A stretch of 64,000 bases of DNA. It comes from Pipra filicauda. Lineage: Eukaryota > Chordata > Aves > Passeriformes > Pipridae. The position numbers and the translations under genes were made by a program. The notes beneath the pieces are model-generated. The model was not told the DNA's origin. It did not search any database and was given only the letters and a program-made list of their open reading frames with translations. The DNA lies in the NCBI RefSeq assembly GCF_003945595.2, contig NW_024104508.1, positions 310,001-374,000 on the forward strand, given 5' to 3'. Below are positions 1 through 12,635 of the stretch, piece by piece (the first letter of the stretch is position 1; every line of letters starts with the position of its first letter).

Positions 1-3000
1 TACCAGCAAAGGTTACCAGCTGTGCATGTTTTCAGACAGCAGTTTCTGCTGAGTGCAGTCTGCTTGGGGATAACAGAAATACAGCTTGTAAGTATTTGAT
101 AACTGTATAAATAATGCACAAAATACCTTTAATGCTCATGGAGGCAGATGTATCCAGAGGTAAGGCTGTAAGGGTGGGTATAACAAGCTAAGGCACAGAT
201 GCTGACCACGCCAAGCTCGAGGACCATGTGCCTGGAGACCAGTGAAACCAGGAATATCTTTTGAGGGAGCCTCAACAGCTAAAATATATTGACTTATTAA
301 AAACACGAAATGAGATGAACCATCTCTGACTGGTGCCTGTTTTACCTAGCTAAGGCTTTATGAAGCTTAAGAGACAAGGAAAGTCAAGTATCAAAGGAAC
401 ACGCAAAAAACTAATGTTTTCTAAAGCAATACCACAAGAGCTGGCAAAAATACTATACTTCTAAGTGTTTGCAAAAAAACTAAGAGGGGAGGGATGCTGA
501 TGAATACCAGCCCTAAAAATGTGTGCATTAAATTAAACACAGAACATGGTAATCTATTTTTAAGTGACATAGGGCTTTGGAACTAAAATTCATCTTATAA
601 AACTATATAATACCTTCAGTTATATTTCTATTAGACAGAAAAATGCAGAGCTCATCATAATTTATAAATGTTCCCAGAACCACATCCGATATATTTGCAT
701 ATTTAAGTGAAAAGTATGCAGAAAAGAAGCGACTCCTTCAGGACAGAGGGGAAAAAGGGCACTTGGGGAAACTCTTTGGTCACTTCATTACTGGAGGATC
801 ATGGTTCGTGATAGACCTGGTGACGACAAAATGCAGCAGTGTTACAGCTCCTCAGTGTGCAAACACACATATCTAACAGTACCAAAACTAGGTTCTAATC
901 CTATAGTTCTGCATGCAATATTTTTACACTGAAATTTCTACCTGAAAGTGAGTTTCTCTTGCCTTACTCAAAAATCGGCCTTCTTTCACAGCTCATGGCT
1001 GGAAATTTCCTGCAGATAGATGTGCTGGAGATAAGTCTTCAGGACTTGTTCCTCTCCAAAGTTCTTCAGAACTTTTCTCTCCAAATATAGGCAGAGAGGG
1101 AAGACAGTGTAAAAGGTGTGATACTCTAATAGTGTACTATTTGACTCCAGGTATTGTCACTTGGGAGCATCAGGCTCCTACAAATATTCACACAGCTGAA
1201 CATCTATACAATGGTCAAGGAGGAAATTGCAGGCAGACACCTATGTATCAGCACTCTAGTCTCTTGTAAAGAAGCAAATGCCACTTGTCTTCTGTGATTA
1301 CCAAGAGACTTTCCTTGAGGAGACTACAGACCCATCACTGCATAGCAGAGAACATCACAAAGTAGATGTTGCAGCACAGGAAACCCAATGATTAGTTGTT
1401 CCCATTCACACCAGTTTCATGGCACAACTCCCAAGGCACACTGCCTCATGTGTTACCAGACTGACACATTCATGTCCCTGAATTCACTGGTGAAGACCCA
1501 GCATTGGACGTCAGCCACAGATGTCTAGGCTGTATGTGATTCCAAGGTGAAAACCTCCCTTTTGCTTAACTAAACCTGTACCACAGAGCAAAACACTGTA
1601 TGGGCATCAGCTTTGAGAAGGAGATTTTTCTTTGTTGTCACTTGCTATGGTAAATACCCTCCCCCCCCGAAGGAGCGTGTCCTCTCTGGACCATGACACT
1701 TGCCCAGAAGCAAGTCCTATCCTTTCCTTGCCATGTGGACTTTGATCATATCCTCCTCTGGCCAACACCTGGATTTTCTCGAGGAGGGAGCTAACAAGCT
1801 TACTCTAAATGGGACAGGAAGAGCCAGCTACCACAGCTGAGGAGCAACTCAGAAGGAACAAGTCAAACTGACTGCAGAGTGACCTTGATGGTGGATGATC
1901 ACCCATTCACGTGAGGAAACAGCATGGATTTCTGCCCTTTAGGCAGAAGGCAAAATCTTCAGAAAATGGCTGTCATCAAGGCACTTCAGAAGATCTACTT
2001 TGCATATGATGCAAATCCTCTTCCATTAGACTGTTCCTTAGTGACTGTTCATGAGTACAAGGCCCTTAGTACAAGCAGTATGGAAAAGGATCATACGGAA
2101 AAGTTCCTTTGAAGGTTCACCAAGAGATGATCACACTGTGCACTACTTTGCATTGAACAGCGGCCAATGACTCTTCTTTGACAGAACATATGCCTCCTCC
2201 TTTTTGGTTTTTACAGGCCTTTTATTGACTTGACTTCAGTGATAAAGCAGATGGCCACAAGGGAAGGAGGCTACAGTAGCTCAGTGCAGAGCAGAATATT
2301 TATCAACTGCAATTAATGCAGCAGGTGTACCTGTCTCTTCCAAATTTCTTCTCAGTGTTTGTGCAACTGAGCAGAAGTTAAAAACTAAAAATTTTCATAT
2401 ATAAGCTCAAAATTTTACTGGATAAACAGTGACCGAATGCTTCTTATTGTCTCTATTTCCCACGCACTATGCACAGGCTTTACCGCAGAAAACAGCTTTG
2501 CTCTTCAGACATCTGTCAGTTCTCCTGGAATGTACTAAATGTATTGAGCCTCATTCATTATATTGCTATTTAGCTTACATTTGGTAACAATATTTGGTAT
2601 TACTGTAACATAGCTCATCCTTCTGAATTTTTCACTTGGATAAGATTTATTTGAATTCCTAAAACCCCTTTGCTGTTACAAGTGACTTTGACACACATCA
2701 ACAGCTGGACAGGCAAGAAGCCAAGGTAGGAGGCTTGGCCAATAGTTCTGTGTCGTAGGAAGGTTACGCTCTGTCCTCCCTTCTGCCAAAACCACCCCAA
2801 TTCCACATTCCTCTTCCTCCTCTCTCACTATCCATAGTAGGGAATTAAGTTGTCAGCATTGCAAGTAAAGAAGAATTTTTGCCTTTCTTTCTTCTCTAAC
2901 TTCTGAAAAGGTCAGTGGGGAGTTCTGCCCTACCTATGGCAATGTTTGAAATTCAGCAGTCATTTTAAGATATCCACGGCTTTGGCACCCAGAAAACTTT

Positions 3001-6000
3001 TGATCTTAATCCACCATCCCTTCTGCAGCAGCAAACTGCTATTGCTCTTCCTTTACAATTGGGGGATGAAACCAGGAATGCGGGAGAGGCACGCCGACAT
3101 GAGGACATGCTCTGCACAGAGCTGGGTGCTGGGGAATTTGCTTCTCCAAGCCCAGCAGTCTGCAGCGTAGCTGTCCCCGAAGTTTCCAGGGTCATGGAGG
3201 AAGTCTCTTCTAAGTTCATTTCCCATTTTCCTGCCAACAAAAAAATCACCCCCTCTTAAGTCTTAGGCTAAAACAGGAACCTCTGGACTGGGAAGGACAG
3301 CCTGGGCAGTAAGGCAGGAGAGGCAAGTTGCTCCTCTCAGAGCAACAAAAACAGTTGCAGAGAAATTTTGCATGCAAAACCTTTCAATAATATATTACAT
3401 GTTTTTCCCAAGGGACAGAGTTGGTGGAGTCCTTATTTATTATGTGGCTTCAAGACATATTCTAATGCTGTTTTCAAAACAAGGCAAGTTTCGAGAACCC
3501 TTACTGTATTTAATGTATAGTTTGTATTGAAATCCCTGATTATGCATATGCTTTCTATTATGCTGGCTGATGGTGTTGCACTGAGCAGTACTGAATAATT
3601 CAGCAGATTTAGCACGACTCAAGTGTAAATCAGTCAGATACAGTAACACAATAACCACACTGCCTTTAAACTCTTAAAAATGAATGGAAACTTTTATTTC
3701 ATAAAGAGGCGTACTCTGTTCTGCACCAGTTCTCACTGACTATGAGATGTTGCATTTTTGTTTTCTTGGCTATCCAATGAGATTTAATTAAACAATAAAC
3801 TAGTTACCGTGGCAAGAGTAAAAAAAAAAAAATCCTTTAGAGTGTTATGTTTCCTTTATTAGCATAGTGATGTGAAACTAAACAGAAAAAGCAATCTAAT
3901 AACAAACATTCCTTTGAGAAGGGCTCTGGGAGCAAAAGGACATCCACTTATTGTTCAGCCCATCCCATTGGTCCATATACGGCAATAAAGGTACAATAGA
4001 AGGAAACAGGAAACAGACTGGCACATCTGCATTATCTTATTAGAGGCTAATGGATATCTGAGAGGAACATGCATCTGATGCTGAATAGTCTCTACCAATC
4101 TCCGAAGCAATTACTCTTAATTAGTGGATTCTGTTTATAGATGGAACTTAGTGTACCCTTCTGTATCAAAGAGATGCAGGCATCTGGAGAGAGATATGGT
4201 TTTCTTAAAGGGAAAGCACTGCAGCACAATGTGAGAGTTGGGCTGTTGGGGTTTTTTTTTGCAAATAAAAGCTCTCTGAAGCATAATATATTCTACTGTA
4301 TTATTAATCAAAAGAGCATGATGGTTTAAAAAAAGTAAAGGAGAAAAAAAAGACCATACTTTTAATCTCAAACTCTGAAAGTAAACAGAGAAAGCTAATA
4401 CTCGCATATGAATTATATGACAAAACCCACTTTGATGATAAGCAAATAAACAACCGAACCTAAAATTTTCAACCGCTGGCCAAAAAGCTTAAAATAGCAG
4501 CTTAAGTCAGAAGAACAACATCTGCATTTTGTATCTGCCAAGTCTGCAGCCAAAAAAAGTAAACCACTCTCTATATGACCAGATGCATGAATAAAAAAGA
4601 AAATGCATGAAACAGAACTTCAAAGTCAGTTTATTGAAAAGCAGATCTGTAGCTCTTACACCCCATAACCACAATTGTCATATATTTTCAACTATAGGTG
4701 CAAGACTTATGGGAAGAGGGAAGATAAATTGTTGTAACAAAATTAAGACACTCTTACTATGACACTTTTCCAACATCTTGGTATGCAAGATAGCTGTCTG
4801 CTGGGGGACTGTGAATTCCTTTTTGTCATAAAGCTGACACTTGCAAAATGGGTTTCTGTTTTATTTGGGTTTTTTCCCCCGACATTGTTAAGAGATAATG
4901 ACTATAATTAATACAATTGTTGTTTATTTGAAAATACTATTGGGAAGTATAAAAAGGAGGGGGAAAAAAAGCTTCTTTTTCCCTTCTTCCCTGCACAGCT
5001 ATGCTTCGAATTGCCCGCACTGCAAACACATACTGCATATGCCTGAAAAAGAGCAAATCTAAATCTGAAAGGGGAAAAGGAAAAAAAAAAAGTGAGACAC
5101 AATGACACCCATTTATTTACACACCATACAACAGTACCCTGCTGTGCCAACTATTGATTTTAGTGGAACTGAGAGTCCATGTTGGAGAGTAGCAGCTGTG
5201 AGTACACAGCCTGAATCCTCATATGGGAACAATACTCCATAAGCAGAATAACCTATTTCAGCCAACCTTCATGTATAACATCTAACATTAAAAACACACA
5301 GAGCTTACATTTCAAAATCTGAAAGGCACTATGGTTATTTGTTCCACAAAGGTTCAGAAGAGTTATTAATTCATTTGTGCTAGCACAACCAAGAGGTGTG
5401 AAGGATTGAAAATCCATGCTTCACGTCTGTTATTCTACAGATATGTTAATTCTGTTCTATAATAACCGTGTTTAAGATTCTGTCACTGCATCTGGCAATT
5501 TCTCATCTTCTCCTGTTGTTTGCTGTTTTAAAGGCCTGTTTGTAACTGAAGTGTGGTGTGGTTGGGGTTTTCGTTTTTTTTGGTTTTCAGGGTTTTTTTG
5601 TGGGGGGGTGCAGGGCGGAAGGGGGCAGGGAGGTTGGTTGTTGCTTTTTTTTTTTTCCTACAGCTATCTGCATTCCATGTTTCTTTCATTACTCAGCAGT
5701 TGCCAAAACTATACTGAGAGTAAAGATAAATGGTTAGGTCAGGTGATGGGGTTAACAATTTACTGTGTGTACTGCCCTGAGAGCCAGATATAGTAGAATT
5801 GGCTCATGTTTATGTACAGGATGAGAAGTTGATTTCCTGTGCAATGGCTTTCAATCACCTCTGTAAGGGACTCTTTTGCAGTTTTCTGCAGAGAATTCAA
5901 AGGACTTTGAATACATTTTGTGCTAGTATATAGGACACTCTGCTTTGTAACTAAATGCATTCCTTACTTTGTCACATTTGAAAAAATCCCAAAGGACAGT

Positions 6001-7080
6001 CAAGAAAAAAGTTCTCTTTCATCTATGGAAACCAAAGGAAGGGTAACTGAGCTTCTTGCTCCCTCAGTTTAAGTGAACTTTTACACTGATTTTCCTCCCT
6101 GAAATTTAAATGCTATTTCTTAATGCTTAAAATTGTTCTCCCAGTGGCATCAACACTTCTGTTATTGCATTGTCATCTCTGTTGTTCCTTATTAGTGTTT
6201 AAAAGGATGTAAAACAGTAACTCCATATTGAGAATATCCTAAATGAGAGACTATCCCATGTGCTACAGAGGTTTAGGAGATCAGAGATTTGCCAGACCAA
6301 ACCTGTGGGGTTTTCTGTAGACCGAAACACTGCTTCCCTGTTCCTGCCCATCCACAAAACTCAAAGGGACAAACGCATCACTTCTCTCAAACACAATTCA
6401 GATGACCCACAATTTAAGCAGCACAGTGTAGTTAGTAAAAACCGGCTCTTAGAAAGCAGGTTGGTCCTTCAAGTCACATATAACCAGAAACTCCAGTATG
6501 AAGATTTTCCCACCCAAAATGCTGTGCCTATTGCTTTAATTCTCCAACTACATTTTTTCAGCAAGTGTATTCCTGCACAGAATATTCAGAATATTCAGAA
6601 ACTGTGTTCCTGCACAGTTTCCCCCCACAGTTCAGAAAAACTAGACTGGATTTAGCAATCCAAATTATCCTTTACTGTCCTATGCATCCAACCAGATTGT
6701 TTTGTTCCTAGATGCTTTTATACAAGATGGCAACCATAAAGATGAAAAGTGATCATTTACAGGACTAAGGAACCTATCCTTTGGGTTTCCCCATCATCAT
6801 CAAATCAAGGTAGGGAAAAAGAAGAATAGATAACAAAGGTAAGCAGCAACCAGTTCCAATACACTTCTAAGATTTAGGAAGATTTAAACAGGCCAGCAGG
6901 GAGCACCTTAGACTGATGGCATACACAACTATCTGTAAAGGAAAGGTAGCATCTCTGATTAAGTTCAGAATGGGATATGCTTCCTGTCTAGCAAAAAGAT
7001 CTTCCATTGAAGATCTTCCCCTTAACTGGTAATTAATTGGTCTTTAACCCTGGCTACAAGGCACCCCAAGATAGCATCAC
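1..7080. other. gene-empty A/T-rich stretch
   Basis: No gene, RNA gene or recognisable interspersed repeat is supported here. Open frames reach 131 codons (6260-6655, plus strand) but show no family motif, no splice-site framing and no recognisable protein texture, so I treat them as chance. Small landmarks are an A-tract near 3822-3833 and the G/T-rich tract listed separately. The composition fits intronic or intergenic avian DNA. Confidence 0.6.
5551..5657. repeat. G/T-rich low-complexity tract
   Basis: About 105 bases made almost only of G and T on the plus strand. It contains T runs of 7-12, a 7-G run and several GGG blocks. The 80-codon open frame crossing it is a product of this composition and not a gene. 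Confidence 0.7.
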
Positions 7081-7858
7081 ATGGATTCCCAGCCAAAGCA
7101 AGTTTTTGTGAGAAGAGCTCTTGGAAAGAGATGGCAAGCCAGGGGAAGGGAGATTGAGTTATCAAGGAAAACTACATCCTGCTGCCTATGTCCAATATAA
7201 TGTCCAGAAATGTCATCCAATATTTTGGATCATGCAGACATTTACAAGTATGACAATCACTTCCCAGATGGTGTTACAGCTAGAAGGATGTAAGGAATCT
7301 GTCTGAAGCCTCCCCAGCATGCTCTCAGAGTGCTCATCCTTAACCTTCTAGCTGATGAGAAACATGTCATGGTGACCAACGGCAAATACAGCACTTACCA
7401 TCACTGCAACTACAAAAAAGGTCTTATACTGATTGTTTATAACTTTTAAGAGGCCTCCAAGATCAGTAAGAGGGGGTCAAGTGATGTTATTGTTTTGGTG
7501 ACAGATGGAAGATCCCTAGTAAATGATCGTGGCCTGGGAGTCCTTACAAGAATGGAGTACTTCATTTGCTCAGAAGCTGAAGAGAGAAGCAGCTTTGGAG
7601 GGCTGTTTCTTGACAGAAAAGTACATTTCACTGGGAGGCCAACACTCTATGGTCACAACATGCACTGCAGAAACAGGATGACAAGATATTTCCTTAAAGG
7701 AGAGCATGAAGATATGCAAGACCAGTGACAATTTTATTGATGAAAATACGAGGGTGTTGGTCTCAAAACCCCAACCAGTGAAGCCAGGAGTCAAAGACAA
7801 TGGCTCATCAAATGCTCTACAAGTGGTAGATGCTGAAAACATCAGTTTTGATGGCTAA
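7081..7858 (+). pseudogene. decayed coding relic, family not recognised
   Basis: Reading from ATG at 7081, one plus-strand frame runs to TGA at 7726 with only three internal stops (7198, 7291, 7447) in about 215 codons, where roughly a dozen would be expected by chance. The next frame then carries 46 open codons from 7718 to a TAA at 7856-7858, as a single frameshift would produce. The segment around 7480-7510 reads DVIVLVTDGRS, which resembles the strand and loop of von Willebrand A domains (LVTDG). The rest does not match a vWA fold that I can recognise, so this may be coincidence. No introns are evident within the run, and no poly-A tail or target-site duplication was found. An old processed pseudogene or a fragment of an unfamiliar retroelement would both fit. 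The overlapping minus strand is also stop-poor, so strand assignment is uncertain. Confidence 0.33.
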
Positions 7859-7860
7859 GC

Positions 7861-8368
7861 TTTATTTGTTCGTCAACGTAAATGATATAAAGTCAGCACA
7901 GGTTTATGTCAGGGAGGCACAGGGCAACTTAGATCTGCAGCCTTTGCTGTCAGTCTTTTGAATATGACATTGCTAGAGTGTTCAGCCTTACAGGTAACTT
8001 CCTGAGAAGACTTGGCCTTAGCAGAACCATCACAATAAAGAAAAGCAGCACATCCTCCCCCTGCCTGAGATCATTTGGGTAGTCTTCCTCTACATGGACC
8101 CGTATAGGGTATCTTTAGTGGCACTAAGGATGAAACCTCATAGTCAAATTCATCCAGCCTGGATGTCTAGCCACAGCTGCAAATGGTGGCATTAGACTTG
8201 CTTTCTTCACCAAATAAAGGAAGAAAATATTCTACATCTTCAATTTCCACTTTGTTCAATATCTGCACAACCAGTAAATACAGATCTTTTAGTACCCCAC
8301 TACGGCACTGATGTGCTACCTGGAAATGCACTGAAGGGTCAGTGCAGTATGTGATCTTCACACACTGT
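7861..8368 (-). other. candidate minus-strand terminal exon (weak)
   Basis: On the minus strand a long pyrimidine tract (TCCTTTTGTTTCTTTTCACAG) ends at 8369, which makes a strong acceptor-like site. From there a frame stays open for about 66 codons to a TAG at 8169-8167. The same frame continues with only two stops over the next 85 codons. An AATAAA hexamer sits at 7866-7861 on the minus strand. The peptide is not recognised. Because the plus strand next to and partly under it is also stop-poor, this could be the antisense shadow of the relic at 7081-7858, or the reverse. Treat it as an alternative reading of the region and not an independent gene. Confidence 0.18.
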
Positions 8369-8391
8369 GAAAAGAAACAAAAGGACTTCAA

Positions 8392-9289
8392 CAGTCACCG
8401 AGATAAACAAAGAGGAAAACAAAATTTGGTTTAACTTGGAAAACATGCACCACAGAGGGAGACCCCACCTCAGCTTAGCACACTTCACTTTAAAAGTCAC
8501 ACAGAGAAGGATCCTGCAAGAGTCCACTTAACTGCAAAGAAAAATTCTGCTATCTGGAGTAATCTAAACTCATTGTTAGGATGAGCATGTGGATTCACTT
8601 ACAAAGTGAATAATGTTTATTCAGGAAGGTGTCTGAGAAACCTGAATAAGGACTTTGTAAGACACGTGCCTGAACTGTGAAATGATGTAGGCTTCCCAAT
8701 CCCCCAGACAGAGCTGGGAGGCAAGGAGGTAGGTTCAACCTATTAGCAGCCCAACCTTTTGCATTTCAAGGCTGGAAGTTCTACTTCCTCTGAGCTAGAG
8801 GAGTTTGCACACATTTATCAAGTGAGGACGGTGATCCAAGTGGAACAGGAGGAAAAAGAGGGTTCAAGCACTGGTTGTGAACTTTGTTTCTGAAGACTAG
8901 TCTGTTAGACTATAGGTTCATCTATCATCTTAATATCATAGAGGTGTGGACGCTGTGCTAACACAAAATAACTTAACACATATAATCTATCACCTTTTGT
9001 TATATACATCAAATCTAGTAGTATATCTGCTGAAAGGTTCTGTAATTCCTCTGAGTTATTAGAGTCTTCTGTCCTACTTTACCCAGAAGACGACATTTCT
9101 GCTGTCTACGTCAGGCTTCTGAACCTTCACTTATTACATATCACAAGTTTCAATATATTCCCAGTAAGACTCCCTGAGGGTCGGTAGAATATGCCAGAGG
9201 GCTGGTGAAGATTATGAACATCTATTTTAAAACCTCTGTTCTCTGTAGCTCCCTGTCACAAGAACAATAGGGTAGCAAAATTAGGAACA
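8392..9289. other. no feature seen
   Basis: Unique A/T-rich sequence. I see no open frame, repeat signature or RNA gene that can be supported. Confidence 0.5.
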
Positions 9290-9560
9290 AGCGCAGCCAT
9301 TAAGTAGGAGGGGACAAAGCCATGGAGTGGATGGTAGAACAAAAATAGCATTTTTATTGTCAATATTTTGCTTAACAGGGAGCCAATAAAGCAATTGCAA
9401 AATGCTAATAATAAGCTGAGATAACACTGCACATGTAAGCACCTTCAGAGCCATCCTCTGAATCATTTGAAAGTGTTGCAAAAACCTTGTAAATCAGGTC
9501 ATAAGGACAGAGGTGTAATAATCAATCACGGTAGCCACAAAACCAGAACATCTTTTCCAC
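9290..9560. repeat. ancient LINE relic (L2/CR1-type)
   Basis: The block contains GGGAGCCAATAAAGCAA, then a stretch reading ATCCTCTGAATCATTTGAAA, then TGTTGCAAAAACCTTGTAAA and GTGTAATAATCAATCACGG, in this order and spacing. That order matches an old vertebrate LINE module (GGGAGCCAATG..., ATTCTGAACCA..., ATTACAATAATCAAT...) that I know from L2/CR1-like elements. It is strongly diverged, with no open frame and no recognisable termini. Orientation is not assigned. Family naming is from memory and would need a consensus comparison. Confidence 0.45.
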
Positions 9561-10337
9561 ATTCGAACACTCAGAAGATCTATATTCCAGAATTGTCTGC
9601 TAGAGACACTGGACAGATGGATTACATTGTCAGAAAGACCAATGACCTTACACTTCACTTCCAAAAGCAACCTAACAGGAGCCTAAGCACTGACAAAATT
9701 TGAGGAGACCTGTGTCATGCTCACCAGTCTGCAAGGTAGGACTCCTGATACAACAGAAAGGTATTTTTGCAGTGCAAGCAAGCATGTGAATTAACTGCAG
9801 AGCAATCATTTCCAACAAGCTCTTTTCTGAAAGTACCTTTCCACTGGTAAATGCAAGACAACTTTCCCACTTCTGTGGGCAGAGAAACCAGCCTAAATTA
9901 CTTCATGTTCACTGTACAGAGAGAAGTTGAATTCAGACTCTTAGGGATGGAGGCAGGTCATGTGCCACCATGCAGCACTTAGACCTGCCCAATCCTACAG
10001 TCATATTTAAGCAAAGTAGCCATTACCCAGATCAAACACTTATCAAGGTGTCGGAGGATAGAAATTGTGTGAACAATTTCTATTGCATTTCTGAGATTTT
10101 TGCCTTGACATGGCTGGGTGCAGACAGTAAAAAATACTACGCCACTAAATGGCTACAGGACCTGAAGTTAGAGCAGAGGTGGATTCATGCCAGATGCCAA
10201 GGAGGACTTTTGGCAGGTGAATAAAGTTTTCTCATCTCCTATGACCACCTGTTGTGATCCAATTAGCAGTGGACAGCAAAGTATGTTTTCCTTATGTGTC
10301 CAATGTAGTATGAACAAGAACTAAGTGTCATGACCAC

Positions 10338-10364
10338 TATATAAACTGTATTTCTTCTAATAAA
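10338..10364 (+). promoter_or_regulatory. TATA box with nearby AATAAA, LTR-like spacing
   Basis: TATATAAA at 10338-10345 is followed 13 bases later by AATAAA at 10359-10364 and a CpG-containing segment. Some retroviral LTRs have a TATA box close to a polyadenylation signal around a very short R. No TG...CA ends, primer-binding site or family match could be shown, so this may be chance in A/T-rich DNA. Confidence 0.18.
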
Positions 10365-11407
10365 GCCGACATTTTGCCGACCATAATGGTTTGTGAGCAT
10401 CTGTCCATACCCTTCCATCGTTATCAAGGTTGCATTTAGCTTCTGAATACAGTGGGATCGCTAATCTTTCAGCTTGACTGGCAAAGTAATGTATTAAAAT
10501 TATGAATTTTTAAAACATTCATATTTTCATAATTACCTCATGAGATATGGGTTAAGAGTAAAGCTCTCAACATTTGGAATCGCATAGGAGTGTCTAAACT
10601 TGGCTAACAGTGCCAAAGATGATGACTCCTGTGGAAAGATGGTGTGGTTCAGGCAGTACTTCCTCCAACAAGACTCCAACCAATTCTAAACCACCACAAG
10701 CAGAACAACAGCAAAGATATTCAGCCTTGGCAACAAGATGCCCCTTTCTGCAACCTCCAACCCACACATATATCAATAAATATAAGCTTTGAGAGCACTG
10801 GTTCTCGAAGCTCCCAGCAGCACCTTCCCCGTGTGTGCCAGCAGTCAAGCCCAGTATGCTGCTGAGTATAAGCCTGCACAGACCCATCTCCTGGTACCAA
10901 CAGCACCACCTCTGCTGTAGTAGCCCATCCTTCCTTTGTGCTTACCAGGCTGTGCAGTCTGAGTCACTTTGCCAGGTACTCTGAAGTTGTATAATAATAT
11001 TATATGTATGCATTCTATAATAATGATATATCCAGAGCTAGACAGCTGGGTAGGTATGCATTCCATACCACTTGTTACATGTCTGGTAAACATCCCCACT
11101 GCAGCAGAATGACCTTACCAAGGCTCTTCCTGCATAATTTTCAGGACAGCAGCACTTTACAAGTGATCCAGTAGCCCAACATGCTACAAAGGACACAGAG
11201 GAGTGAGAAGCCTGGAAGCCCAGCTGGGTGCCCAAGGCTGATAAGACAATCTGATTTAACCATGCAAATACCAGCAGCCAAGTAGAGCATATCCTGGAAT
11301 TGGGAATGTCAAACCAGACATGTCACAACATAGAGAGCTATTCTAACAGCACCTGAAGTTTCTTCAACAAATGAACATGTTAGGTGAGCAATTGGATTCA
11401 TTCCCGA

Positions 11408-11436
11408 TAAAAAAAAAAAAAAAAGGAAAAAAAAAA
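11408..11436. repeat. interrupted A-tract
   Basis: A 16-base A run, GG, then a 10-base A run. There is no upstream element that would explain it as a retroposon tail. Confidence 0.8.
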
Positions 11437-12613
11437 CAACCAGGATCTTAGCTAATAATAGAGAGCCACTCAAAATCCACTCATGTCTTTTGTGATTATA
11501 ATCAGGCCAAAAAATCACTAAGCAGAATAGTCCAATCAGAAGTGGCTGAAAAGCACATGTTGATTCAAGCACATCCCTCAGTATTATTCCAATTGCATCC
11601 TCTTTCCAGCTAATGCTGTCTGTGCCAACTGGGGCTCAGACAGTTGTCCATTAAATGGGGTCTCACAGAGTACCATATGCTAAAGCAAATCCAAAGTAAG
11701 CAGAAAAGTATAATTTGTGTCCTCAAAACGATGCATAAGCAAGAGAATGCAATAAAGATGCCAGCTAATGGAAATAATCTCTCAAAATAAGTAACTTCTG
11801 TAAAGCCTGTCACTTCCTTTATACAAGCCACGGTTCTTGAAGATATTCCACCCATATGGCTCTCCAACTCCCAGTGTGGAGTCCATCACTACAGGGACTG
11901 TGAGATGAAGAGAACCATGTTGCTCCACACTGCATATCCAAATTTATGAAGGAGAGGGGAAGTGGAAGAAGTTGGAAGAAAAACTACCATGTTGTGTACA
12001 GTCACTGTTGCTTGATTTGATAACAGATGCGAAGATTCGCCTTTCATGAATGCAAATCTTATGTGCGCTATCTGAGATTCACAGCAACAACAGTCTGAAA
12101 AAAAACCCACCCCAGCCTATATAAATAGTTATGTAAAATGAAAAGTGACTAAACTGTGTGGAATACTTAGATATTCAAGGACGTACTACAAGCAACATAC
12201 CTGACTGAATGACACGTGAAAGAATATTCCAAGAACAATAATGCAGAGCTCTAATATAGCAAAAGATGGAAGAGATATTGAAGATGATCAAGAAAAAGCA
12301 CCCTCTGGAATATTCCTTTGTATAAATAGCTCCATTTACAGCATGGACTAGGTTTCATATTCATGCAACCACTTACGCCCCTGTTTTTGCCAGACAAAAA
12401 CCTGTGAGTTTCTTTTTTAATAATATACATGAGATATTAGGAGATATATACTCTTACAGTAATAATGGGAGTCCAGGTGTTAAAGAGAACCATAGGATCT
12501 CCTCTCTTTTAACACATTTTATAACCACAGTAACACACCTAGACTACAGTTTTACCATGTGTGAGCTATGACAATTTTCTGCTGCATGTGTTTGAACATT
12601 AATGATGGACCTT

Positions 12614-12635
12614 AATAATAATAATAAAAAAATAA
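12614..12635. repeat. (AAT)n microsatellite
   Basis: Short AAT array with an A-rich interruption. Confidence 0.75.

Noticed and set aside
6260..6655. 131-codon plus-strand open frame
   Set aside because: No recognisable content and no splice signals. One or two such frames are expected by chance in the window.
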